A stretch of 64,000 nt of DNA, from NCBI RefSeq assembly GCF_027744825.2, contig NC_071347.1, positions 18,029,001 through 18,093,000 on the forward strand, given 5' to 3'. The stretch comes from Synchiropus splendidus (Eukaryota > Chordata > Actinopteri > Syngnathiformes > Callionymidae). The number at the start of each line of letters is the position of its first letter. The stretch's first letter is position 1. The notes under the pieces are model-generated. The model was given only the letters and a program-made list of their open reading frames with translations, was not told the DNA's origin and searched no databases. Both the position numbers and the translations under genes were made by a program. Positions 36,206-46,704 of this stretch are shown here, piece by piece.

Positions 36206-36876
36206 CTTTTATAGTCTGTTTTATACATGTCCTGGATCACACTATGTGTGAGATATGTTTAACTAGAGCTGCAATTGAACCTGGTGGTTTGTGCTTAGTT
36301 ATTTATGGCACAGGACTGATGATGATGATGATGATGAAAATATGAAGATGAAACAGGACAATGTCGTGTAATGCAAGTCTATAAAAGTGCTTTCAAGACC
36401 AAGGTACATGTTGCGTTTCAGAGCTCCTCAGCTGCAGTGTGAGATTGGTGCTGACGGAAGATTAATATTTTTGAGGAATAATCGAAGGAAATGTCATCCA
36501 CCTGGTGCTGAAACATGTTTTGAGGTAGTCCAATGAAAGTTATTATAAAACAAATTATTATAAAACAATTATTTTAAAGCAAAGAAAAGTGTAATCACAC
36601 AAGTATTCAATTACGTATTACTTCCTTTACTGAAAGTTTATCTCTATAAAAGATATTTTTAAGTGGTGAATATTTTGGCAACGAAACTTGGATTTATTTT
36701 GAGGGACAAAATCCTCTTAAAATTACAAGTTGTAAGATACTAATTCAGACATAAAAAAAAAAAAAAACTTCTGAAAGAAAAAGCTAACAAGTATATTTAG
36801 AATTCAAATCGTCATAACACTTTAGCTCTGACCACATAAGGGCCGCATCAATACCAGCAAAGGGCATCATGTGTCC
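36206..36876 (+). repeat. Direct duplication, copy 2 (about 670 bases)
   Basis: Paralogue of 32976-33656. Private changes include a (GAT)n expansion at about 36318-36336 and an A-run at 36753-36766. The two copies start and stop at equivalent words, so the unit has sharp limits. Confidence 0.85.
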
Positions 36877-37999
36877 ACTGGCCGACCCAACGCTGATGTA
36901 GATGGAAAATAAGATGAGACCAAAAATGGAACCTTGTGCACTATACATTTATTTCCCCATCTTATATCATATACGGGTCAAACTTTGGTGTTGAGGTCAA
37001 GGTAGTTTAATTAAATTTCTGTGCCTAGAGCTTTTTTTTCCTCGATCGACTTGTGTTTTATTTGACGCGCGGCTCCCCAACTGACTTGAAGTGAAGCAGC
37101 TAGAATCTGAAACTAGTGCTGAAGACGGACAACAGCATGCTATAATACTTTAACTGTACTACTCTCAACCGCTTCAGAACCTCTGGTGTTCGACACTTGT
37201 TTGAATCGTCCTTTTCTGGGCTGTTGAGCTGAATTTTGCACCTGAGGCTCACAAAGGTGATTGTATCCTGGTCCCCTGCCAAGAATTCAACACACACTTA
37301 TGGCCGTCCCACGACCCTTCTTGTCAATCCATCTGTCATTCTGTTTTTTTTTTTCACTGGTATCCTTGCTGGTTTATCAGTCAGGATCAACCTCCTCCTG
37401 GCGTCCACATCGGGGTCTGGCAAGGTCGTCTATTGGCAGTTCTTAATCTCCACTGAACGGCTCCTTGCTCAGCGTGGTCAAGCTTGTCCAACACGGTCTT
37501 TGACTTCTAGTTATGATGACCAATGAAAACGCCGACTTTATTACTCATGTGCGTCTGTGTGATTTCAGGTGAGCCCATTTTTAGCTCTGTCATATTGACT
37601 GTTACACACTGTCGGTTTGACCTGCGGCGCAGCAGCTACTTTAAACTATCGATTGCTAAAGCTTTTTGTGGCTCTGTGAGTATGACAGGTTTCGTTTTGC
37701 TAACAGACAGCAGCAAATCTATGTGTGCGACGGTGCATATATGACTCACCAAAACCGCCATGTTACTGAATGCAGATGCCTCTTGTTGATATCTGATGAC
37801 GCCATATTTAATGCGTATGTTTTCTACTGGGAACTGAATGGGCTTCAGAAGCCCAACAATAAAAGCTATCAAATACGTACTTGATTTAGCTTGGTGCTTG
37901 ACGCTAAATAGGATGTGACCCAGACCCATTCAGCGCCAGATGGCCGTCCACTTTTCGCTTGTTCCGTACAAGTCAGGTCTTTCTTGCTCTTATCAGAGT
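36877..37999. other. Non-coding stretch, no gene recognised
   Basis: T-runs near 37030 and 37345. Overlapping short frames on both strands show no domain. Confidence 0.5.
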
Positions 38000-38275
38000 T
38001 CAGATTACTTCATTGATCCCTGAAGGGCAAATCTTTTTCCAGTTATTCTGCCTTATAACGGCGACACACATACATACAAATGGAAACATTCAGAGCAGCA
38101 GTAGTCAACCACTGTCACCTCAAGAGATTGGCAGCATTAGCAACAAATACACTGTTAAAAACACCCCATTTCAGTTCCTTATCAGTGTTTAGAGGCCTGA
38201 CAGCTGAGGGCATAAATGAGTTTGACTGATGCTTTGTTCTCCTGCATGGTCCCTTCCCAGTCTTTCTCAGGTTGA
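38000..38275. repeat. LINE 3' UTR-like dispersed repeat
   Basis: Carries TTCATTGATCCCTGAAGGGC at about 38008-38027, close to the TTTATTGATCCC(C/T)GAGGG signature of a fish LINE tail, and later GACAGCTGAGGGCATAAATGA, another word of the same family. A second sequence with the signature is near 62.68 kb. Limits approximate. Confidence 0.45.
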
Positions 38276-38307
38276 TCACCACTTCTTCATTTTGTTTGGA
38301 CTTTGAG

Positions 38308-38706
38308 GCAGTGTTGTCACGATATTAAAATTGCAAACTATATGCGAAGAAAAAAAAAAAGAAAAGAAAAAGAGAGACAAACACATTTTTATCTCCATGG
38401 AAACAGAATCAATTAAGTAAATACATGAAAATACATGAATAGAATAATGGGAGAAAAAGAAATAAATGCAAAATAAATAACCCAAATTTAAGCTACAGTT
38501 ACTCAAGCCTCAGGAGACTATCTTTGTTGGTCTTCAAACCACACTGTTTGAGTTGGCAGTGACATCTTACTGTTGGTTTAGTTGCAGGTCTGTTTCAGTC
38601 TGCATCTTTACACGCAGCAGTATTGATATTGCAAATCAGTATTGTATATCCGCATATAGTGTTTAAGTATATACTTTCAGAAGTATTGATATTTTTGACA
38701 ACCTTA
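38308..38706. mobile_element. Possible non-autonomous element with GTTGTCA... ends
   Basis: CAGTGTTGTCACGATATTA at the left and, in inverse orientation, TATTGATATTTTTGACAAC at the right. The interior repeats GTATTGATATT. A familiar fish repeat family has ends of this form. The match is imperfect and the target duplication is unclear. Confidence 0.4.
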
Positions 38707-41593
38707 TAGAAACTTTTCAGGGCACCACTTAACAAAGGCAAAGGCAACCCCGGGATTGACTCAGGCGTTCGTGACATCGAGCTTGGGCGTCTGGTCAATA
38801 AGAAATCTCGGCTCTTTAACATGTCTATTGATTGTGTCGAAAATAAAATGTGAGGCTTCACCTACACTTTTCCGGGCTTCATGACCTCACCTGTATCGGC
38901 ACACATCTGCAGTAGACAAGTGCAGACTCGCAGAGATGCAGTGTCCACTGATGGAGTCAGAACCAGCAGCCTTCCTTGGGTCAACTCCTCAAGAAAGATG
39001 CAATGGCTGACAAGGGACTCATTGACTGTGGAGATGATAGGAAAGAAAATGAATTAAAATTCTCTGCCAAGTCATTATCACTGTCACCGCCGACTGCAGC
39101 AGCAATGCTGGTTTGAGTGGACCGACTAATGGACATAATTCCTCTCCAGGCTACTCCACTGAACTGATTTTCAATTTTATTCCTCCCTTTGATTCACTTT
39201 TCCCTCCCTGGAGACAGCCTTCACCTCTACCCTGTGCTTTTTGTTGATGACTAATATTAGTTCTTCTGTGCCTGAGGACTCATTATTTGGATCAGTAGTA
39301 ACCATGTCCTTATTAGGGTAACCAGCTGCAGACAAATAGTCCATCAACACCCTCGCTAGTAGAAACACTGCCAGTTTGTACATGTACACTCGATAGAAAT
39401 GTTACTTTACTGTCCTGTCCTCTCATTCTATGCGCTGGAAGCAAACTTGTAGCACCAAAGGACGGTAGTGGCAGAGACGTGTATGCTCCTCCGTGTTTAG
39501 TGTCTTTCAGAGTAGTCGCACATGTGACGCGTTCTTCATAACTTCTCAGAGTTTTACAGTCATTGAAGTCCGCGGGGAAACGGGAAGCAGAGTTAGATGT
39601 CTAAGATGGTCGAGGTCAGAGATTATATTGGGCCAGGCTCAAATGGTCTGAGAACGGAGCAGCTTGAGTGTTTCCATGACAACACAAAGACATATTTGGG
39701 TTTTCTGTAGCGTTTAATTGACCTGGCATACTGGGTACAAGCTCATTTCCCCTTCACGTATGTGTACGGGAAAAACAAGGTGGTCATGCGATCAGCTTTT
39801 GGTGGTAAATAAGCATAATCTAACAATGAGTTTATGCCTATTTACCAACCTTTGACATAACCTGGCTGCCTAACCTCGATGGGGAATGGTTCCAGTCCCC
39901 GAAAACCAGAAATGCCAGTTACGCCCATTTATGGCCACAGTTGGTTGACATTGGATAGTTTGGACACACAGGGAGGAGAGGGGCAACCTGTTGTTAGAAC
40001 TAGAGGAAGACAACTCTTGTAGTTCACGGCTGCAGCATTGTAAATGAGCACACAAAGGGGAGAAAATAAATATCTGTATTTTACTTGGCAGACTTTCTCC
40101 TATTGAATAAACGGCTCTGGATTGTAACACCCACGATAATAAGTCCAGTGAGGAAACCATTGTGAGCGCTGAAGTTCTTGTTTACCTCAGTTGAATGTTT
40201 TCAGTATAACGCTGAATTGACACAAGCGAGATCTGTTTTAATTCTGAAGAGACAGCTGTTGTCAAAAATAGTCTGGTCTAAATTTGTGTAGAGCCTGGCT
40301 GAAGGTATGTCTACCAGCCCCCACTTTAACTCAAAATGGAAGTCGGCTAACTTTTAAAAATCATATCACTCTTTTCAAAGGCACCTGGTCACATATTTTT
40401 ACCTAATAAAAGATCCTCCAGTACTGAATATCTTTCACTGATAATGATAGTCCCATACATAAGAAAATGTCTTCCTGAGAGTCTTAAGAAGACAAGCTAT
40501 AAAATGGTGTGGCACGGGGAAATGACATCATAGAGGGAAAGGGGGTGATTCTGTGAAGCGGCTGTGATGTGAGCTTGAGAATGGCTATGACTTTAGCAGG
40601 TGTAGCGTAGCGTGACGCGGCCAGTGATCTGCACCGCCCTGTTATCATGTTTACCGCAGGCCATAGCTTGTGTGTCTGTCTGTCTGTCTGTCTGCCTTCA
40701 TCACCGCCACCCTCTCTCCTGCTCTCCGACCTTCGCCTTTCTCCACTAGACTTCTTTTATCTTCAGCGTTTTTCAGTCTTGTCTTGGCCCGCTGACCGTC
40801 TCAGCTGCATCCTCCCTGCCCCTCTCCGCTTCACGCTTCCATTGGCAGCTGCTTATCGCTGTTATATCCCCCCTGTTCTTCTTCAAGCGTCTGTTTTAAA
40901 GAAGTAGGATGCACCCTCAGAGATGTGTGCGGCGTTGCACATGCACACCAGCAGTGGGAGATCTTTTAGCCCAGTAGATGTTTCAAAAGCACACATACAT
41001 TGAACGGGGAACATGCACACACTGCTTTGTTTCGTCATGAATTATTCACTTTGTTTTCGCTGGACTGCAAGGGGTGGTGTGCGAGGCAAGTGGAGGGGTG
41101 GGGAATATGTCGTCGCAGGCTGCAGCGAGAGAACTAGACTCCCTACACTCTTCTACATGTTCATGTACTGGCCAGAACTATAACACCTGACAGCATTTAA
41201 TCACTGAATATTCTCCTAGATAAATTGGATGCATGTTAAAATCTGAACATCTGGTTTCACTTTCACTTTATATTTCAATATAGGCTAAGTCTCATCTAAG
41301 CAATGAAGAGGAACCTGGTTAAACTTGCTTCTGTCTTTGTGATGTTGATGTGTCTGGGCGCTCCAGGATTATGCCACAGTCCTCATTGATGATTCTCAGT
41401 GGTCCTCATGCGTGAGTGGTTGCATGTCTATTTGTCTATGGTGCAGTACGCCCTGTCATTGTATGGCTCTTCATTCAACTATAAACTGGGAACAGGTCAC
41501 ATAAAATACATGAATGAACAGCATAAGTGAGTCCTCCTAAGAGTGGAAGCCATGACTTAAATGGCTCCCTTTTTTTACAGGGTTACAGTAGTG
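38707..41593. other. Non-coding stretch, no gene recognised
   Basis: A (TCTG/GTCT)n run at about 40673-40694. Nothing else recognised. Confidence 0.5.
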
Positions 41594-42042
41594 TACCGTA
41601 AATTCCGGAAGGAAAATTATACATTATCCGCAGGTGCAGTGCAGAGGGTCACTTCTAAACTGGTTTTGAAAACGGGTTCCAGCATGGAGACTGACTCATG
41701 AAACAAACAGGGCAATGTTCTGAACTGGAATCATCAATTCCTCACATCTTTTATTGACCTTAAATCGCATATCTGAAGTTCCGACACCACAGCCGGTCTC
41801 AGCTGCTGCTTCTCGTCTCCAGTCTCCAGGTGATTGGTACTATTGGCGGAGCAGTGGACACACTGGTGAAAACATCAAGCGAATTTTGAGTGCTTTATGG
41901 TCAATAAAACGCCTGTTATTTTGTCAGTTTGATGTGATGAAGCTCAATATTTTGGCAGCATGATGCTCTTTAGCCTGTAATAATCCATATATAAGCCAAG
42001 TTGTAAAAGCCGCACGATTATTATAGTCTGGAAATTATGGTA
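41594..42042 (+). mobile_element. DNA-transposon-like repeat, copy B, with terminal inverted repeats
   Basis: Begins TACCGTAAATTCCGGA and ends TCTGGAAATTATGGTA, an imperfect 16-base inverted repeat. Near the right end it has AAAAGCCGCACGATTATTATA, a form of the GCCGCAC...TTATAGTCCGG ends seen in many fish genomes. Inverted relative to copy A at 18318-18795. There is no transposase frame. Target duplication not evident. Confidence 0.7.
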
Positions 42043-42177
42043 CTTTTGAAGTGGACTGTTTGACCACATAAGTTAGCTTTAGCTATTCTCTCTGATTTAT
42101 TCCCGCCAATCTTTTATTCATTTCTTCCTGCTGTGTACTTGGCTCAAACACAATGTTCTAAAACTAGCAATTTTTCC

Positions 42178-42315
42178 TTTGACTGCAACACCTTGTTCCA
42201 CCACACCATGAGAAATAATCTCAACCAAACATACTGTACACAACATACAGAACATTAATCCGGTTTAATAGGAGAAAGTGATATTTTTCTTAATCCAGGA
42301 ACGTTAAACTCAGAG
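42178..42315. repeat. Left arm of a 125-138 base inverted repeat
   Basis: Matches 43897-44021 in reverse complement with two substitutions and one 13-base indel. Its inner edge, GGAACGTTAAACTCAGAGG, resembles the start of a hAT-like family (GTCAAACTCAAGGCC). Confidence 0.85.
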
Positions 42316-42777
42316 GCCTGTGGGCCACAAGACACACCACACCAATGGCCCACTGACTGACTTGACTTGGAATGGATTTTACCTCCGCCAAATAAGTTAA
42401 AAATAAGTAATACATACGTAATTTTATTGCAATTTTGAGGAAATGGGACAAGAATATTACATTTTGGTAGTGCTCTGGATTAGCATCTGGATCTGGGTTT
42501 GTGGTATTTGCCAGAAAGCATGACATCATGAAACAGCTTGCATATAAATCAACGTTGCACTTCCATGTGGCTGATGCGCCATGTTGAATAGGAAGAGTGA
42601 ATCATAAGGTGTCCCGCACTAAAAGAGTCCTGGCTAACACAAGATGGACAGCTGATGATGAATTGTGACCTGCCACTGAAGCGCCTCGTCTTTGCCTCAG
42701 CTCCAGTGAGGATTGTGGCTCGACAGGATGAAGAGAGATCACTTTTTCCAACGTTTTTGTTGAAATGAAATAAGAGG

Positions 42778-42855
<78 letters not shown>
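42778..42855. repeat. A-run followed by (AT)n microsatellite
   Basis: Thirty A followed by about 24 AT units. Confidence 0.95.
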
Positions 42856-42862
<7 letters not shown>

Positions 42863-43786
42863 CTTTTTTGTTCAACTATTTCATGTGAGAAAGGTGGCTG
42901 ACATCACATAATAGGAATTGAAGCATCAAAAAGTTGGATTAAAATCTCCAATATTTTAGATGCCCTGACAAAATCCTTAAATCTACATAAGACGAGGGAT
43001 TGAATTTACAATTACACGTCGATCCTCAAGGTTGCAATGAAAAATTGATATTGAGGAAGGTGGAGGGCAGAAGGTTGTAAAACAGCAGCACGTATTTAAC
43101 GCCTCATTTTTGTTCCCCACTCTTCAAAAGACTGTATTCAACCTGAGCGCAGACAGTTTTAAACATCCAAGTGATGCAAGAAGAATGAAATCCTACTGGT
43201 GGTTCGCGGGCCATCCAGCAAGCTGTGACTGAATCCTTATCTTCAACTGCAAATGATCAAAACTCTCGAGATGTATTTGTCCTGGCGTTATTGAACAATA
43301 AACTCCATTCCATTTCCTAATGATTGTTGACTTATTTAACACTTTTTAAGTAACTTGTCTCTCTGTTTAAATAATGCCACAGCAATGAGCAGATGTATCA
43401 GGGCTACCTGCCATCTTCAGTCTCTGTCTGTAATGGGATTTCATGCTGCAGTGTCCAGAGGTGCTGCAGCTCACACATGCAGGAGAACAGTCGTTCATCT
43501 CATTTCCTCCCCCCTCAACGACATATTGTATATTCTCCTTCTTTCTATCTTTGTATTGTATGTACAATGCTGTCTGGCAAGCGTAATAATAAACTTTAAT
43601 AGGAAATAAAGTGACTAATTACCCAAATAAAATTGACTATCGTTCTCTCCAGTGAACGCTCACAGGATTAAATGTCAGCTGAGATGTTTGACTTTTGTTA
43701 TCTATTCAGTTTGACGTGAAAATGCTGCTGGAATATAATTGCCTTTTTCATTAATTTCACAGCAGAAAAGAGCTGTATTTTCTCTG

Positions 43787-43792
<6 letters not shown>

Positions 43793-43833
<41 letters not shown>
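43793..43833. repeat. (AT)n microsatellite
   Basis: About 20 uninterrupted AT units. Confidence 0.95.
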
Positions 43834-43834
<1 letters not shown>

Positions 43835-43896
43835 TAAATGTTGAAGATATTTTGCAAATGGAGAGATCAATAATCAATACACGTTGACCAAACAAA

Positions 43897-44021
43897 CTCT
43901 GAGTTTAACGTTCCTGGATTAAGAAAAATATCACTTTCTCCCATTAAACCGGATTAATGTTCTGTATGTTGTGTACAGTATGTTTGGTTGACATTATTTC
44001 TCATGGTGTGTTGCAGTCAAA
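43897..44021. repeat. Right arm of the inverted repeat
   Basis: Reverse complement of 42178-42315 apart from two substitutions and a 13-base gap. High identity suggests a recent origin or ongoing correction between arms. Confidence 0.85.
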
Positions 44022-44140
44022 AACCTGTAAAGTAAAAAGTTAAAAAAATAATAATCCATTAAAAAAAATAAAAAAATAAAAATAAATAAATAAATATATA
44101 TATATATAATATTTGGGAACTTTTTACATTACAGGTTTTT
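44019..44140. mobile_element. Small MITE-like unit with 23-base inverted ends
   Basis: AAAAACCTGTAAAGTAAAAAGTT (in two parts, 44019-44041) is mirrored at 44118-44140 with one difference. The centre is A-rich with AAAT and AT units. It abuts the right arm of the larger inverted repeat. Confidence 0.55.
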
Positions 44141-45572
44141 TACAGTGTAGTATTTAGTAAAACACCACAGCATCAACTGGGATGGAGCAGTATTCGAGGC
44201 CCCTCAGAAACTTGTGAAACATAAAACATGAAGTCATGCTGCTTGTTTTGCAGCGTTGACCGACATAAAGAGATAAAAGGGGAACTTAGTGCTCCCAAGT
44301 GGGAGAACGATCCTAGACGTCCCTATTATGCACTTAGTTGTGCCTTCTTAGTTTCATCATTTCACCCACAAGGTCTGACAATCGTCTTCTCACTCTGACC
44401 AATGGAACCAAGATTTGTCATTTGTGGCAGTGACTTGTTTGCCAACGTACTTGTGAGTGGCACGTTTATAGTAGAATTGAAGCCGAGACCACTTAACCCA
44501 ACACTGAGTCCAGGCTGAAACCAGCGTCTACAGAACCCAAGTGTAAGACCAAAAATTTGAGGGCCAGAGACTGAGACATGATTGAGTATTGACTCAGTCA
44601 GGACTTTGTTGGCCTGGAACACTATTGTTTTGGAGTGTCACTTTTTTTTTCTTTCTTTTAGTCTTACAAAATATGTTATGCGTTTAATTTGTGAGAAAAA
44701 TAAAAATACAATTGCAGAAAATGTAGGGGAAAAATGAGTCACTGAAAAAGATGAAGGAAATTATTATTTCTAAAGTTATTTGTCATCATTCCAGACCTCA
44801 GTTTAACCATTACTTGATGGTTATTGTTTCAAACGTAGACATTATGGATTAACAGCTGGTGCACCTTTTATGTCCCCATAACACCATTCAGCTAATTAAC
44901 TCAGTGCTTTATGAAGAACATATGTTAGTAGTAAGCTAATTGATAAAGCTTCTGGAGCCTTGTTTCCCAAAAATAACATCAAGGCAGTGGAGGAAGGAAC
45001 ATGCGCGGACCGATCATCTGACCCACGACGCGCTTTGTTATTGTGTATAACGCAGCCTCTGTATGCAGACATGTCCCGTTAGCTACATTTACTGACTGTT
45101 TTTTCTTCATATTGAGGTGTAAAACCTTTCCTGTCTCCACACTGGACCGTGGTAGAGTGTCACAGGGGAGGTGCTGGAGCGCTCACTCCAGGGTTTGATG
45201 TCCTGTTGTGGGCTGGAGCTGGGACAGGGATGAGGCGAGTCTGGGACAGAGCGTGACTTGGTTTATGACTTTGTCACAGCCAAACTGCACAGAAGCGCAC
45301 ATTCAGAGCTGGACACGCACCGGGCACCTCTTCACTTCTGGAGAGACGTCACTCACTCGGCAACCCCTCCCACATGCAGCGGCCACACACATAGAGGAAC
45401 AGCCACCTGCAGCAGACACTCTACATTCACTCCTACAAAAGCCTGTTTTAAGGCTTGGAACACATTATTCCTTTCTCCATTCATTGTAATGGGAAAAATC
45501 CATTCAGATTTTGAACAATTCACTTCTCGAACCGCCGTCTGGAACGGATTGTGGTCTAGAACCGAGGTACCA

Positions 45573-45635
<63 letters not shown>

Positions 45636-46185
45636 GTGAATTCACTGACAGATTTCTTTGACACTCTCCAGGTGACACCACAAGACACTAGTTTTACGTG
45701 AGTGCAGGTGTTCTCTGCTTCGTATGACATTGTTGTGAAACGGTTTTTCATGAGCCTAATGGATGGGCCGATTCAGCAAAACCTCAGCAGAGGACTCCCT
45801 CAGTTAGAGATCAATATCATGTACCGTTATTAATATTTATTCACCTCTCGGGCTCCTCTAAATCTCAGGGAAGGATCAGTGTGCGGAAACAGCAGCATGG
45901 CGAAGGCGGCGAGAAAACACCGTCATAAAAGCCTTATCTCCGGCGAAGAAAGTTTGTTCTGCATGTGTCACCGTGTTTAAACAGCCACAGATAAATAGAG
46001 TGAAGCATGAAAGCCAAATCCAGCCCAGTATCGATCTGGTCAAACATCCACCCGGTCCTCCCAGCCTCTCCTCTGATGTCACCACATTATCAGTGAACTA
46101 TGTCCATGGGAACGAAAGCATCGGCCATGGTTGGAATGCTGTTTGTGAACTATTGAAATGGCGTTTCCAAGTTGCCCAGATACAG
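44141..46185. other. Upstream intron or flank of the SHANK exon
   Basis: Contains the (TA)n at 45576-45631. Otherwise no repeat or gene recognised. A 27-codon ATG frame at 45897-45980 is too short and lacks support. The last kilobase is moderately GC-rich. Confidence 0.5.
45576..45631. repeat. (TA)n microsatellite
   Basis: About 28 uninterrupted TA units. Confidence 0.95.
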
Positions 46186-46288
46186 TACTAACAAGCTGTG
46201 TCTTTTTTTCTTCCCTCCATCTCTGTCTACTACCGCCCTTCTTCTCTCCTTCGCTGTCTCTCTATCCCACCCTCTTTCTGTCTCCCAG
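46186..46288 (+). promoter_or_regulatory. Splice branch point, polypyrimidine tract and 3' splice site
   Basis: A perfect TACTAAC lies at 46186-46192. After the AG at 46194-46195 no AG occurs until 46287-46288. The interval is almost entirely C and T and ends TCTCCCAG|G. This distant branch point with an AG-free zone is a textbook 3' splice site, so an upstream exon must exist. Confidence 0.8.
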
Positions 46289-46392
46289 GCGAGTGATGCA
46301 CGCTGCAAGAGGTGTGTGCGTTTAGTGTAAGCGAGGGCCATCGGTGTGTGCGGGCGGAGAGAGAGTCGGAGCCCGAGCCCCCAGCACAGAGC
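46289..46392 (+). other. shank3: 5' UTR part of the SHANK exon
   Basis: The exon begins after the acceptor AG at 46287-46288 and runs 104 bases to the start codon. It has one upstream ATG at 46296 that opens a 9-codon ORF closing at 46325, and an in-frame stop at 46294-46296. It is G-rich with several CpGs. That this is spliced UTR rather than a transcription start is inferred from the strong acceptor signals just upstream. Confidence 0.7.
46296..46325 (+). other. Upstream ORF of nine codons in the SHANK 5' UTR
   Basis: ATG at 46296 followed by CAC GCT GCA AGA GGT GTG TGC GTT and TAG at 46323-46325, ending 67 bases before the main start. It is the only ATG in the visible UTR before the main start. 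Short uORFs at this distance commonly reduce initiation downstream; use in this gene is inferred. Confidence 0.5.
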
Positions 46393-46698
46393 ATGCCTCT
46401 GCGTCCGGCAGCCGGCAAACATGAGCCACCCAGCTCTCCACGGCAGGACCAGCAGCAGCAGCAGCAGCAGCAGTGGCGGCAGCACTCACACACACACGCT
46501 CTCTCACACCCTTACACACACACCGCGAACGGCAGCCAGGGGGGCAGCACTGACAGCGGCAGCTCGCGGGAAGAGGACAGCGGCATTCCTGCGTTCGGTC
46601 CCACTGCAGAGCGGAGCCACGGCGCACGAGCACCAATGGAGGAACCGACTGGCAACACAGTGGTCATCCGCATTGGAATCCCAGACCTGCAACAGACG
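46393..46698 (+). CDS. shank3: First coding exon of a SHANK-family scaffold protein, probably SHANK3
   Basis: Seen: 102 codons open from ATG 46393 to a phase-0 donor (ACG|GTAAGG). The same frame has a stop at 46294-46296 upstream and no ATG between, so this ATG is the start; A at -3 is favourable. Residues 20-27 are eight glutamines coded by pure CAG. Residues 31-44 are His/Thr-rich, coded by CA-rich DNA. Residues 50-63 are Ser/Asp/Glu-rich. Residues 87-102 read GNTVVIRIGIPDLQQT. Known: SHANK proteins are postsynaptic-density scaffolds whose N-terminal SPN domain starts with this strand and continues KCLR in the next exon, followed by ankyrin, SH3, PDZ and SAM domains. IRIGIPDLQQT is closer to SHANK3 than to SHANK2 (VIQDLQQT) or SHANK1 (IPDLHQT). 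Inference: an N-terminal extension compared with mammalian SHANK3, whose start corresponds roughly to the internal Met82 (46636). Teleosts carry two shank3 copies; which one this is cannot be decided. Confidence 0.87.
46450..46473 (+). repeat. (CAG)8 microsatellite inside the coding exon
   Basis: Eight uninterrupted CAG codons giving polyglutamine in the SHANK frame, followed about 15 bases later by CA-rich DNA coding the His/Thr-rich stretch. Pure codon repeats of this kind vary in length between alleles and species. Confidence 0.9.
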
Positions 46699-46704
46699 GT
46701 AAGG
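46699..46704 (+). promoter_or_regulatory. 5' splice site of the SHANK coding exon
   Basis: GTAAGG directly after the Thr codon of DLQQT. In SHANK genes the next exon begins with the Lys-Cys-Leu-Arg codons in phase 0, which agrees with this boundary. Without splicing the frame would read on to a stop at 46897-46899. Confidence 0.82.

Larger units (their letters stand above)
42316..43896. other. Interior of the inverted repeat
   Basis: About 1.58 kb. Contains CCTGTGGGCCACAAG at its left edge and GGTTCGCGGGCCATCC near 43200, words of fish hAT-like ends. It has a 30-base A-run joined to (AT)n at 42778-42855 and another (AT)n at 43793-43833. No transposase frame; the IYIY-type frames here come from the microsatellites. 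Confidence 0.55.

Noticed and set aside
42549..42875. Minus-strand frame with long alternating Ile-Tyr
   Set aside because: It is the translation of the (AT)n and A-run microsatellite, not a gene. The same applies to the frames at 45258-45632 and 45353-45751.
45897..45980. ATG frame of 27 codons upstream of the SHANK exon
   Set aside because: Short, no homology recognised, and it lies in the intron upstream of the acceptor.
46346..46702. Second + frame across the SHANK exon with a Ser8 tract
   Set aside because: It reads the CAG run as AGC and loses the conserved VVIRIGIPDLQQT segment; only the frame from 46393 continues the SPN domain.
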